The notes under the pieces are model-generated. The model was not told the origin of the DNA. It made no database searches and worked only from the letters and a program-made list of their open reading frames with translations. From Heliocybe sulcata (taxonomy: Eukaryota > Basidiomycota > Agaricomycetes > Gloeophyllales > Gloeophyllaceae): DNA of 64,000 nt. The position numbers and the translations under genes were made by a program. Positions 35,231 through 46,904 of this stretch are shown here, one piece after another. The stretch covers positions 630,406 through 694,405 of the forward strand of contig ML213510.1 in the NCBI GenBank assembly GCA_004369045.1, in the 5' to 3' direction. The first letter of the stretch is position 1. Every line of letters begins with the position of its first letter.

Positions 35231-36664
35231 TCACTGCGTTTCAGTCTGGCTAGTACCCTTGGGTTGATTTTTGGCCACTCGAAGGTCCTTGGGACATATT
35301 AGAGTATGCTCAAATGGTGTTTGGACTGAGATGTCACACCTTTCTACATTCTGCCAGCCGGGGAAGAACGGGTATGCCATTACACGGCTCGCATTTCTTC
35401 TCCATCCGAGGTCGTAAATATGCTCATGACGCGGGACGCGATAGACTCTGGCAGACCCACCGACACACTGCTCTCCACTCGGAATAGAAACGTATAGAGG
35501 TCTCGGCGACTTGATGAAAAGTGACTCGAAAGTAGTCAGCCCCCGAAAAATATTCCGAGTAGTGCTGATCGCAAGTCCCTACGGGGGCATGTTTCATTTG
35601 ACATGTCGCTTACGTTTTTAGGAGATAGTGACTTACCAGGGTGAAGACAGACAATAATGCAGCACCGAAAGCAACGAAGGCCACTCGCAAGTGCGGCTGC
35701 TCGACAATTTCGCCAGGGTTGCCGAGGGTCGCACGGTGCTTCTGTAGGATCCGGAAGCCCAGGACCATGCCGACCGGTACCCTACCGAGAGGGCCGCAGA
35801 CAACAGCCCAAGAACCCCACCAGTCCCACCAGTGTCGTCTAGCCCATGGATCTTCTTGGGAGACGGACAGCGCCAGTACTACATTGTCGCGGAGATGTGC
35901 CCGAATAGGGAAGATGCCAATAGCAGAAACCAGGGGAGTGATGTATAGGAGAAGTAGGAAGGCTTTCAGGCGCGGAATGGTGACGCAATTGCCTAGCTGA
36001 ATTCCAGTCATCTGAGTATGCATAGTTCTGGTACGCGGAGTGATATGAGTCTCACCCAGGGACAGTGATGATCGAATTCCAAACGGCAGACGCCACAAGA
36101 TGAGCAGTGATGCGACCGAGGTGGCCTCCAAGCGCCATCGCAGTGATCTTTGCAGCACCTTGCGAGGTGGCCGGCGTCGTCAATGCACTCATAGGGAAAG
36201 TCGATTGTATAGTTATCTGGGAGAGGGTGGCGGGGAGCTCCGTGCGTTGAAGGACCGCGACATAGTGATGCATACACGGCTAGCAAGGTACCGAAAAGAG
36301 CGCTTTGGATAGCTAGGTATATGGCTGGACGGCGGACGTCAGCGAGTGACTCTACTGTGACTGCAATTGGGAATGGACCTCCATAAAGTACCTGTGCCCT
36401 ACTTCGGATGAGCCAGTTTACTTGAAAGTTATACAATTAAATGAGTTCAGATGCCGCGCCGAGAAGTCACTCACAGCCTATCTCCACGCAACTTGTGTAA
36501 GCAGCGTAGCTACAGAGTATAGTTTGCATCATCGATGGCCCGAGCTGAATTTGAGCTCACCATATAAAAGTGACCAGACTAGATTGGACCGCGAACTCTA
36601 GCAGACGCCGGCCAGGACGCCACGTTCGCTTGTACGTGTTTCCAGTCATCTGACGGCGTAGCAT
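35231..36664 (-). CDS. DHHC-type protein S-palmitoyltransferase
   Basis: Integral membrane enzyme that attaches palmitate to cysteines of target proteins. About 370 residues in five or six exons, from an ATG at 36662-36664 ([19 protein letters not shown] at 36647-36649 is an alternative start). Transmembrane segments flank the Cys-rich domain: SLVTFIW-type N-terminal helix, [20 protein letters not shown], then [19 protein letters not shown], where DHHC carries the acylated cysteine, then [20 protein letters not shown]. Further down are GLTTFES and YDLGWRRNA, equivalents of the TTxE and downstream family motifs, in the last exon. A Trp-rich segment ([11 protein letters not shown]) lies in a loop between. 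Which Pfa/Swf1 type it is cannot be fixed from sequence alone. Confidence 0.85.
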
Positions 36665-36956
36665 AAAACGTCCGTCGTCCAGATACGTGTCCAGAACCGC
36701 GCAAGTGAATGGCCTCGCATTCAGAGAGAGGTTCCTATTGCGCTCGCGGCATTTACAGGCCCTTCTTGACGAGTTAGAGTTCGCCAAGGAACGAATCAGA
36801 GGCGGCGGAACTTGCCGGCAGAGATGTTGGGATGTCGGCATCTTGCTAGGCTCGGCTTCGGGAAGGGCGCCTCCAGCGTTCCTGACAGAATTGACAGCTG
36901 CGTCCGTCCCATCAATGGTCAACACATATCTGCAAGCCAGCCATCAGACCCGGGAT

Positions 36957-36964
36957 TATATAAA
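36957..36964 (+). promoter_or_regulatory. TATA-box candidate of the phosphatase gene
   Basis: TATATAAA lies about 115 nt before the ATG at 37075. It sits in the roughly 410-bp region between the start codons of the DHHC gene (minus) and the phosphatase gene (plus). Confidence 0.45.
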
Positions 36965-37074
36965 GATATGTCTATCAAACTATCCTGCATACAACTTGTA
37001 TAGGCTTCCAACCACGACCAACCCCACTATACTTGAAATTCCACCCGCACCCCGCATTCCTATCGCCTCCCACT

Positions 37075-37898
37075 ATGTTATCATTCTCGTCCGGGAGCTG
37101 GCAGTCCGACCTGATCAACTCGGCGGGCGCGACCAAGACCGTCGTGAAGGGAACTGCTCGTACAGCGACCCCTATCCTTCCCCGGCTTTATCTTTCTGAC
37201 GTCTTCACTGCGCGGGATGAGAAGGAACTCAAGAAGCTCGGGATCACGCACGTCTTGTCGGTGATGGAGGTAGCGCCGACGTGGCCGGAGGAAGTGGAAG
37301 GCGCGCTGGGAGGACGGCTGCATGTTAAGATCGCGGATAGACCGGATGAGGATATTTTGCAGTGGTTGGATGGGACGACAGAGTTCATCAGTGATGCGTT
37401 AGAGAGTGATAAGAGGAACAAGGTGCTGGTAAGTGACTAGTGTATATTACTTCTGGCTGGGAGCCTGCTGTCATCCGGATTAACATCTCCCACCTGCAGG
37501 TGCATTGCTTCCAAGGGATGAGCCGCAGCGCGACGGTCGTCTGCGCCTACCTTATCGCCACAATGGGGATGTCGCCCACCAAGTCCATATCCTTCGTCAA
37601 GTCGAAGCGCGGTATTGTCTGCCCCAACTATGGCTTTGTTAAGCAGCTGCAGACATACGCCATCCGATTCGAGGGAGTGCACCAGCCTGACGGGGTGGCT
37701 ACGAAGGTGTCCAGGATCGTCAAGAAATTCCGGGGCAAGACTGTGGTGGAAGAAGCGCATTCTAGCTCGGTGACGGTGCAGAATGGGCAGGTCACGGTCG
37801 AGGAGGTGCATCAGGCGGAGACGGTGGACGGAGGGACGTCGAAGCCTGCAAAGGAGGGCCAGAGTGTCTATGTCGCCGTCACCTTGTCCTCGACATAG
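37075..37898 (+). CDS. Dual-specificity protein phosphatase
   Basis: Removes phosphate from Ser/Thr and Tyr residues of proteins, using a Cys nucleophile. 250 residues in two exons with one intron (37429-37499), from the ATG at 37075 (MLSFSSGSWQSD). The fold starts at ILPRLYLSDVFTARDEKELK with GITHVLSVMEV, followed by the Asp loop IADRPDEDILQWL. The P-loop VHCFQGMSRSATVV has the HCxxGxxRS signature, with the catalytic Cys codon at 37506-37508, immediately after the intron. It continues with AYLIATMGMSPTKSISFVKS. The C-terminal 80 residues are a low-complexity Val/Glu tail. No MAP-kinase docking domain is seen, so it belongs among the small atypical DUSPs; the substrate is unknown. Confidence 0.92.
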
Positions 37899-38808
37899 GT
37901 TCGCCGCCGTGACCACGGTTTGCTGATGGGTCATCTCGCCGAGGGGGCTGGGATAACTGCCTCGGCATTGCCGTTACACCACCTCTCCGCAGTGATAGCA
38001 GGACCTTTCTGTGCGTTACACGGTTCATCGTGCAGATATGTTACCGGCACATTTCCTGAACGTGGACGCTGGTAAGTGGCGTTCTTCCAGACCGTTTGGG
38101 GCAGTCCTGCTGGGTCGCTCGCTTGGTATACCCCTCGGATATTCATTGCTAGTCAATAACGCGTCCTTACCTCCTCCTTATAGTCTAGTACAGTGTATTA
38201 CTGAGCAACTCCGCGGACTTCTTTCTGTATGTATGTATGTATCTCAAACTAATACTTGCGTAACTCAGTCTCCGGGTTCTCGGTGCTTACTATCAGACGT
38301 AAGTACATATTATTCCAAGTCCTTAGAGTGTATTCGCTACGTTATTTACCAGGATTTCGTAGTTATGGAATAGAGTGGGGCTCTTCCAGAACTACAGCCA
38401 GCCGGTGCGTCATCTTATGCCAAAACTCGTGCAGCCGTATTCCACAAATTCTCCGGTAAATAACCTAGCGAATACACTCTCTTGAGCAGCGGAGGTGCGG
38501 AAGCAAAACTGAGCTCTGCCCGACCCCGAATACCGAGGGCGGCCTGATGGCACCGCTATCATAATCTAATCTCAGATTGGCGCCTGCCTGGAGCTTGCAG
38601 CATTAATCCGACATGGTACTTATGCACGCTCGTTCCGGAAGTACGACGCGGTACCATGCCCACTGGGATAAACTGATTGATGATTTTCATGATCTTAACT
38701 CGGCGTTCCTGCAGTCTTGTGGTATAAATGTAGATGATTCCTTGCCCGAGGCACGACGCCGGGCTTGGGCTTCCCACTCCCCGAGGGAATTCTGACTCAC
38801 TTACAGCC
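37899..38808. other. Intergenic stretch between phosphatase and aminotransferase
   Basis: A four-unit GTAT microsatellite lies at about 38229-38244. Short frames (plus 38011-38373, minus 38559-38903) show no family residues. No gene is seen. Confidence 0.4.
38229..38244. repeat. GTAT tetranucleotide microsatellite
   Basis: TGTATGTATGTATGTAT, about four units, in the intergenic stretch before the aminotransferase. Confidence 0.85.
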
Positions 38809-40786
38809 ATGGCCATCGATGCTCCCCAGCCTGACGAAGCAGGTATGGTCTTGCTCAATACAGACTTGACGGTGAGAGGCGATCTTTCTCGAGTTTGTGG
38901 CACGCTCGCTGAAGCATTTCTCTCAGGATGTTGGCAAAGTGCCGACGCACTCGGATGGCGTCCCAGCCGTTGAGCTGAGCGATAGCACGAAAACCAACAA
39001 GCGACAGGGAGGCAAACACCTCCCAGCCGAATTCTACTCTCATCATCTCTCCGACGCTGCTAAAGATAGGCAGCCCAGCGCGAGTAAGCGGCGTATCTCT
39101 ATCATCCGATCGGTATTCATTGGCATATAGTCTTGAGCCTCTTCCCGCTCGAGAACACCCCAGGCGTGATCTCCCTTCTCGCGGGCAAACCGAACGGCGA
39201 CACCTTCCCATTCAACTGGTTCCAATATAGCGTGCGCACACCCGGTAACCCTGACCAGGAGACGGTGATCAAGATCGATGATGACGCGCTGCGAGAGGGT
39301 CTGCAGTACGGACGCAGTGCCGGCCAGCAGTCCCTGATCGACCTGCTCGTGGGTCTGCAAGAGTACTCGCATGGTAGGCGGGTGGGTGAAGGGTGGCGGC
39401 TTAGTGTAGGTAATGGCAGTCAAGATTTGATCAACAAGGTATGTTGGTGGCAGCCACCATTTCATGCAGGGATTGATGATATTGCCTACGCAGGCCATAT
39501 TGGCGATGGTCAACCCAGGAGATCCAGTTTTACTAGAGTCTCCCGTGTATTCGTAGGTGTTTCTGTTGCCGTGAAGTCAAGCTTCGTCTCTTCATCTGAT
39601 GAACCTTACAAGGGGTGTAATACCAATGTTCCAGTCGTTAAACTGCGAGATGATTGGTGGGGACAAGTTACCTCGCTCGATCGTCGATGCATACTTAGTC
39701 TGAACTAGAGGTCGCTTCAGACCCGGAAGGCATAAGCTCGGAATCCTTGCGGTCCGTCCTGGAAAGCTGGCCTGCGGGCAAACGAAAGCCCAAAGTACTG
39801 TACACAGTGCCTGTAAGTTTCATATCTTCCTGTTCGCCGATGATCTTGATAGAAAGTGAGCCGGATAGACGGGCTGTAACCCGACAGGCGCCACTACGAG
39901 CCTCCGTCGTCGTAAAGAAGTCCTGGCTTCAGCCCGGGACCACGACTTTCTAATCCTCGAAGGCACGCGCTTCCCCGTCCGCATTTATCCCACTCTAAAA
40001 TCTACCCTTCATCCCCAGACGATCCATATTATTATCTTTACTATGGCTCCGCGCCTCGGCCACCATCGTACTTTGCGCTCGAAGCTGACGAGCCGGAAGT
40101 CGGCCGAGTGCTCCGATTTGACAGCCTCTCGAAAGTCGTCTCCGCCGGTCTGCGGATCGGGTTCATAAGCGCGCCTGAAGTGTTCGTCACGGCCATCGAC
40201 TCCCACGTGCGTCTCCCCTTCTAATGAACGCAGCACGGGTTCTTAGCTGAGCTTGCGCAGACTGCGACATCGAACTTGCACCCGTCGAGTCTCACGCAAA
40301 TGGTCGTCTATACCCTTCTGAGGACATGGGGTTATGAGAGGTTTATGCTTCACTGCAAGGGCGTCTCTGACTTTTACAGGGAGAAGCGAGACGTGTTCGA
40401 GCGGGCCTTGCGCATGCACCTAGACGGCCTCGCGGAGTGGACCCCTCCAGATGCCGGTATGTTCTACTGGTGAGTGGTTCATAAAGTCAGTACTCCAGTT
40501 GTCATATCTGATAACATGCAACACCAGGTTCAAGCTTTCGCTCCATACGCCTGGCTCAGCCGAGGCAGACGAGGACTCGGAAGCCGTGATCAGGACAAAG
40601 GCGCTTGAGAAGGGCGTCCTCGCTCTCCCCGGCACCGTCTTCCTGCCGAATGGGAAGAAGACAGCATACGTCCGGGCGGCGTTCAGTCTGCTGAGCGATC
40701 AAGCGATCGACGAGGCGCTTAGGAGGCTCAAAGAGGTGGTGATAGAGGCGCGGGGCTTGTCTGGAGAGAAAGCGAGACTACCGTAG
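38809..40786 (+). CDS. PLP-dependent aminotransferase class I (aromatic/2-aminoadipate type)
   Basis: Cytosolic fold-type I transaminase, probably of the ARO8/kynurenine aminotransferase/2-aminoadipate group, acting in aromatic amino acid or lysine metabolism. About 500 residues over eight or so exons. I place the start at the ATG 38809 (MAIDAPQPDEA), with an intron to AEFYSHHLSDAAKDRQPSA, because this restores the usual 'Y.HHLSDAAK.RQPS' start. After it come LFPLENTPGVISLLAGKPN, EGLQYGRSAGQQSLID, the nucleotide-like GNGSQDLINK, GCNPTGATTS (NPTG motif), LEDDPYYYLYYG and FDSLSKVVSAGLRIGF, where Lys forms the PLP aldimine. The C-terminal domain ends RRLKEVVIEARGLSG. The first intron is about 185 nt and less certain; exon joins in the middle are clear. 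Confidence 0.88.
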
Positions 40787-41399
40787 CCAGCAATTCTATA
40801 GTTCTTGTTAAGCCATCCGTGGTAAGCTGCAGAATACGGCGGTGCTCTAGTCTCTGCCACAGTCACACTTCGGCGTCTCATATTATGCCGACTGTTTTCT
40901 CTCTGCGTATGGACTAACGGTGGGCAGGCCGAGAACAGTGATCTGGCTTACACTGATAGTGCAGCGCGGGCTAGGTTAGAAAAGATGAAAGGGTCCGTGT
41001 CGGAGGCAGAGCGCAGGTCGGGCAGCTAAATGACGAGCGTCTGAAATCAAACTGGCCGTGTTTAGAGGTGTGGCACTGGGATTAGATTTATAGGGCGGGA
41101 GATTCGTGCCCGAGCCCAGTAATGTCGTAAATCAGGGCAATGCCAATATTGCTTCAGTGTTGTGCCTGCGGCTGTCCGTCAGAATGTGAGTGCTGGGAGT
41201 ATTACTTCCGATAGACTTGGGTGGACCGCGCTACAGCCTACCTCACCGCTACCTTCATGTGGCGGCGTTTGGGTGGAAAATCATGCCTCCATGAGCGGTG
41301 CCACAGAATCGAGCGAACAGCGGAAATCGCGCCAAGCTAGGGATCGGGTGGGGAGCGAGGACAGAGGTCAGCCAGTAGAACAGATGTAAATGATACGAC
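40787..41399. other. Intergenic stretch left of the DIRS-type fossil
   Basis: No gene is seen. The outer limit of the retroelement fossil cannot be set, so part of this stretch may belong to it. Confidence 0.4.
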
Positions 41400-44300
41400 A
41401 CGAAATCGTTACTGTTGGATACGATTTCGCTGGGTTGGGGAGGGCCTGGTGCGGCAACGGCCGAAGGCCGTTGGGCCTGCCGAGATGCCGATGTGGCTGA
41501 AGGCCACAAATGTGTGGCAGCCAATCGGAAGCCGCACCGAGGCACTGAGCGCGAGGGTGGGCAGAAACGCGTCGTTTCTGCTGCCGGACGAAACCCGGGC
41601 TACACCCAGCCAGAGCCGAAGGCTCACAACAGCCGGGTTTCGGCCCAGGCCGAAACGGCTACCCCAACCCAGAGGCGAGGCTCTGGAAGCAACCCATGGA
41701 GACAGCGAGAAGGCGATGCAATTCACACTACGTGGGCAGCTAATAACAGGTAACATAAGCGACAGCAGAACGGTGAACGTACAAAGCGCGAGAGCAGCGA
41801 CAACGAATAACACGGTACTTATGCGGGGAGACTATCGGGAATATCAGCAGGCAAGTTATTACGAACACGGTATGCGTCGAAGTCAGACTTAAGGGTAGCG
41901 ATGCGGGATCTATCATACGATTTCGAGATGGTGAGGGGCAGGAGATCCTCGAGGCGCCGCCAGTACAGGAGGAATGCGAGAGACCTCCAACGGCCCTGGG
42001 CCGCGACAGTTTCCGGAGGGACACCTGCCAAGAGCAGCTCGGTAGCGCCTCCAATACGGAAGCTGTGCCCGGACACACGCGACAGGCGAAGCAGGTCCCA
42101 GGCCTCCTTACAGCGGCCGAGGAAGGCTGACTTCATCATAGGCAGCCAGCCGCCATCCGAGGCCACGTACGCGAAGAGTGGGGCGTTGTCCGGTACCCCC
42201 GAGTTGACAGCGAGGTGGCGGCGTAGAGCGCGCACAGGGCAGAGGAGGTTGCGGCCAGTCAGCGAGATGCGAGCACCCGCCTCTTTCTCCACCTTGCCGA
42301 AGGGAATTGTGAAGAGCGCTGACTCAACGCCACAAGGGAGGGACTTGAAGGCAGGCCGAGGGGCCACCGTGACGTGGCGGCAACGATCGAAGGCCAAACG
42401 CGAGGGAATGGTGAGCTCGCCAAGGTGGCAGCAACCCCAGAACGCGACAAGAGCAACAGCAAGGACTGCGCAGTCTCTGGGATCGTCCGGGCTGAGAAAG
42501 AGCTCCAGAGCCAGGAGGTGCTCGATAGTCACCGGGGCCCACTGCACGCGACAAGAGGAGAGCGGGGCGCATTTCGACGCTGAGGTCCGGATGAGGGAAA
42601 CGAAGCGAGAATCGCCATGCCAGGGCGCATCGTTGACGTCGTGCCAGGCATGGAGACCAGTTAGCCAGCCAGAGAGAGTGCCGCCCAAGACCGATCCGGC
42701 GTGGTGAGCAATGAAGCCAGCCAGTAGATAGCGGGATGCTGGCATACGCGAGGACTCGGGGATCCCTTCACCATCACAGAACTGGTGAAATCTAAGTAGG
42801 CCGGCACCATAGGTAGTGAGTGTTGATGGCTCTAGTGCTGTGAATAGGAGGTGTTGTACCGCATTCGGGGTTCCCGGTGACAGCTCCAGGCGAAGTCGGG
42901 AGTCTAGGCAGATAGAGTGAGGGGAAGTCCACGCTCACAGCCGATCAACAGCAGCGACGTGTGGACGATAGGGACTGGGGGCAATGTCGCAATCCGCCCG
43001 CGGCTTGCGACCTTTTCGGATACCAGACGAGCGCGGTGGTGCGAGGACCCCAGGCTGTTCAGCAGGCCTGCTGGTGGTTGGCGGGGGTTTGCGCACCTCG
43101 CTGGTAGCCGCGACAGGATGTCCTGCTGCCTCGCTATGGTGACGGAACCTGCAATGACAGACAGTAAGCGAAACATAAACACGGCAAAGCAGAGCTTAAG
43201 TGTCCGACCTAAACATGGGTCAAGAACATGTTGAGCTCCCTCGGGAGCTTGAAACGAGAGCGCATGCGAGAAACCGCCGCACCCAGATCTCCACGCGAGA
43301 TGCGGTCTGCAGGGTTCTTTCCAGATTCGACATAATCGAGCACTAAAGAGATGTTGCGCGAGGTGAGGATGACGGCGGCTCGCCTAATCGATAGGTTCAC
43401 CTCGAAGTTGCGACTGCGGCCTTTGTCGAAGGCACCGATGATCCCCTGGTTGTCAGAGTGGACCAGGATCGTGGCATTTTCGATGCCTTGCTCTTCGAGC
43501 AGGTAGATGATGAGCTCGACCGCCACACCCTCGAGCCATCCGATGTCCCGGAAACGACCGCGCCACCCCGGAGTCGTGCGCCAGGCATCCCATCGATCCC
43601 CCCAGGTTACGCTGATACCCCAGTCCGTCGAGGCGTCGACAAAGATCTGATGATCGACTAGTGGGCTGGTGCTGCGAAGGGAGCGGTAGACCCCGACTAG
43701 GGCAAGCTGGTTGGCCCACCACTTCAGGTCTGATACCATCGATCGCGGTGGGAAGCGTCTCGCCAACCAGTTGTTCTTGAACGAGGCTACGAAATTTGTG
43801 AGGTTGGGGAGGCGTGAACGCCCATCCCGGTATACGAAGGCAATGTGACATAGCGAGCCCTGCATCTTCATGACGTCTTCGAGCAGACATTGAGCCCTCG
43901 AGAACCTCTGAAGAAACACCTGCACCCGATCCAGGAACTTCAGGTGCTTCTTCTCGGGCAGGCATACCGTCTTAGCCTCGATATCCCAGAAGAGACCTAG
44001 ATACACGAAGCTAGGTGCGAAATCCTGGCCCTTATCCCGGTGCCAAGGAATACGAAGCGCAGCGGTGCGATCAAGTGCCATCGCACGATCGTAGGGGTAG
44101 GATGGGGAGCTGTTTTCGGTAAGATGTAAGAGGTAACGAAAAGTGACAAGGTCATCGACCCACTTCACAGATGGGCCAACGCCCGTAGCCTTCCAGATAT
44201 CCAACGCCACATTGGCGATTGAACCCGCATTGCTCTCCGATGAGCAGCAACCGAAGGGGCAAGTATGATCGACCCAGAAGCCCTCCGTACTCTGGACCAC

Positions 44301-46560
44301 GAACCACCTCTTGTGCGATGGGTGGATCGGGCAGGTACGGTGGAACTTGGCTATGTCGAGTGTCATAGCCTGGGTCCCGGGCGGCGCCATCGAGATCTAT
44401 ATGACTCCTAATGAGTAACCCATTGCACTCGATGGCAAGGACCAGAACGAAGCAGCCCAAGTGGCTCTCGTAAGAACTAGGCGGTGCCCGAATGGCAACC
44501 CGCAAGCAGAACCCGATGGGAACTGCGCAGCACCCAACGGCCGCTAGCCGAATGGCTCGCTATGGGACTCTAACGTCCAGACACAAAGGAAGCCTCGAAC
44601 GGCGGAAGACTCACAATTTCAGCCACCTCATGGGCCGACCCAAATCTCGTCGGGAACTTGTCCGTGTCAATGTAGTCGTTCGTCGACGGACATGCACGCA
44701 ATCCCTTCGAGAGGTTGCGGCAGATCTGGATCTTGTCCGGCTCGCCAGGGCCCTGCGGTTGAACTGCGACGGTGAGCGGTGACAATTGGAAAGGACCTAA
44801 GATCGCCTCCACCTCCTCGCAGGTGAAGGGACCGCTCATGCGACCGGCAGCCTCTTCCTCGTGCAGATAGTCATTGATTTCTCGGGAGTAGGGGATGCTG
44901 GAGGGATGGTTTGGGAAAATTATGCTCTGGTCCAGGGTGGGCGGGAAGTCGCCCATCGGGAATCCGTGCTTAAGCTTTTGCGTGAGGTCGGCATGATCGT
45001 CGACTAGATTATGATCGTGTAGTAGCGTATCGAAAGCGTTTGCATCGTAAGGCGTGCAGATTCTGTTAGAAATACGTGACCGGCAGGCGTCATCTAAGCG
45101 TGAGATGCAAGATGTAGCATGGCAAGCGGAGCAAGTGGTGGCGGAAGGTGACTCAGTTGCGGGGTTCATTTCGGCAGGTCCAGGAGAGCGCGTGGTGGTC
45201 GTAGACTCCGCAGAAAGAACAGCAGTGCAGCCTGTTGTCGCGGTCATTGATGTGGTGGTTGCATTTGTTGAGTACGTCGCGGGTGACATTCCAGATTCGG
45301 CAGATCTCCTCGATACCACCTCTGGGGTGCAGGGTGCGACCTCTAGTCTCGGCAAAGAGAGGTGCACCGTCTGGGAATTGCGTCGCGGTGCAGTCCCAGA
45401 TGAGGTGGCCCTTACGTGAGCAGATAAGCAGACAGGAGCCAGGCCAGCGCCCCCGTTGCCTCCCGGAAACCGCCCACCGGCCCTGCCAGCCCCGCCAGCG
45501 CCAGCGCCGGTACCTCCTCTGCCGGCGCGCTGACCAGTCGCCTGAGGTCCCGCACCTCTCAAAGAGCTGGGGCCCAGGCCTGCGGACCTACCTCCCAATG
45601 AACTACGCATGTCGCATTCTAGTTGCTTCATCCGGGCCAGCTGGAGATCGGCCAGCTTCGAGCGGTACCTGGTGTTGTAATGGATCGGGTCGAACTCGAA
45701 TGGTGAGGTCCGATATTCACGCCGCAATTTGATGTCACAAGCCAAGACCACGTCGAAGTTGTCTCCGAAGTCCGGCAAGTTCAGAAACCAAGTCCAGTGG
45801 TCGTCCCACCGCCGGATGTAAGAAGCGTTGCCTAACGCGGCAAAGACCATCATGGCGCCGTCGATGGCCTCGCAGAATTCATCCTTGGTTAGCAGAGATT
45901 CGTCCTTGAACTGGGAGACGTCGATGATGGAGATCTTGGAAGCCAGCTTCCTCCTTGGCATCATATCGCCCTCCTCGGCGAGCTTCCATAGGCCACTGTT
46001 GGTGAAAAGCGACAATCGTAAGTGTTGCTTGTGTTTGATGAGAAGCTCGACTTCTGGGTGGACGCCTTGATAACGGACCGTCGCACCGGGGGTGATCTTG
46101 GTCTCGCCTTCGGTTGTGAGAAGTTTCATCTTCTTCGGCTCGGAGACCTCATCCAGGTCTGAGTCGTCCGGAGCTTTTCTCTTAGAAGTGATAAAACCAA
46201 CAATACTGTCGAAGACGGAAGGACTGAGACTTGCCAACATGTGCATGGCCACCTGGAACTTGTTACCATTCTTCGGGGTACTTGGGCGCGAGGGCACCTC
46301 ATCATCATCTGGGATTTCGATTAGGGACTCTACCGAGGATGCAGGCGAGACCGAGTCATTGGACTCGCGACATGATGCCTTCTCCACGCGGGAGGTGTTC
46401 CTATCCCTGATCAATTTGTTGAACTCTAACTTCTCGCCTCTGGTTAGGCGCGCCAGACGGGCTAGGTGCTCTGGCATGTAGGGCTTCTTATTTTTGGGCG
46501 GAAAGATGGCATCGCCACCGCCAAGCAAGGAGGAGCCGAGTGTCTGGGTCATACTAAAAT
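41400..46560 (-). mobile_element. DIRS-order retroelement fossil (tyrosine recombinase type)
   Basis: A minus-strand retroelement of the DIRS order (kin of LTR elements, integrating by a tyrosine recombinase). Its parts, in element order, are a gag-like region ending in the first part of a reverse transcriptase (44570-46552), a reverse transcriptase with WVDDLV and an RNase H region (43209-44390), and a tyrosine recombinase (41819-42745, with the family GHSFRIGGAT motif). A hairpin-rich non-coding stretch lies beyond the recombinase (about 41450-41700). The outer ends are approximate, because I could not find the split direct or inverted terminal repeats. It looks broken, with at least one break in the RT region. 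Long frames remain open, so it is probably not very old. The CACTA-like element copy 2 starts about 350 bp beyond it. Confidence 0.8.
41453..41695. repeat. Run of short hairpins in the DIRS-type fossil
   Basis: Consecutive short inverted repeats: CAACGGCCGAAGGCCGTTG, GTGGCTGAAGGCCAC, GAAACGCGTCGTTTC, GAGCCGAAGGCTC, GTTTCGGCCCAGGCCGAAAC and AGAGGCGAGGCTCT. Stems are 5-8 bp with loops of 1-5 bases, often GAA. The spacing is irregular. Confidence 0.7.
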
Positions 46561-46904
46561 AGCCGGAGATAAATATAAGCGAAGCTGTAGAGTACGACTA
46601 CGCGTAAAGCGTGAAGGAGTAAGGGTATGAGAGAACGAAATGAAAAAATTTGCCCGAGAGCCTAGCAGAGACGAGGGGGAACGAGGACGGGCTAACGTGT
46701 CGCGCTGGCAGGACTATATGAGAGGCGACGATCCTGGCACCACGCCACAGGCGTGGATGCCACGCGCCAGCGCGCGCGAGACTCGCGTGGGCCACTCCTA
46801 GCTTGGCGGTTCATGGGCTCAAGCCGCTTGTGCCTCGCGTCGAGCCCGCTAGGCACTCAGCAGCAGCTTCAGCCACAGATGCCCGATAAGGTTGTGCCTT
46901 TCCA
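46561..46904. other. GC-rich spacer between the fossil and CACTA-like copy 2
   Basis: It may hold the upstream end of the DIRS-type fossil. A hairpin CCACGCCACAGGCGTGG lies at about 46739-46755. No gene is seen. Confidence 0.4.
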
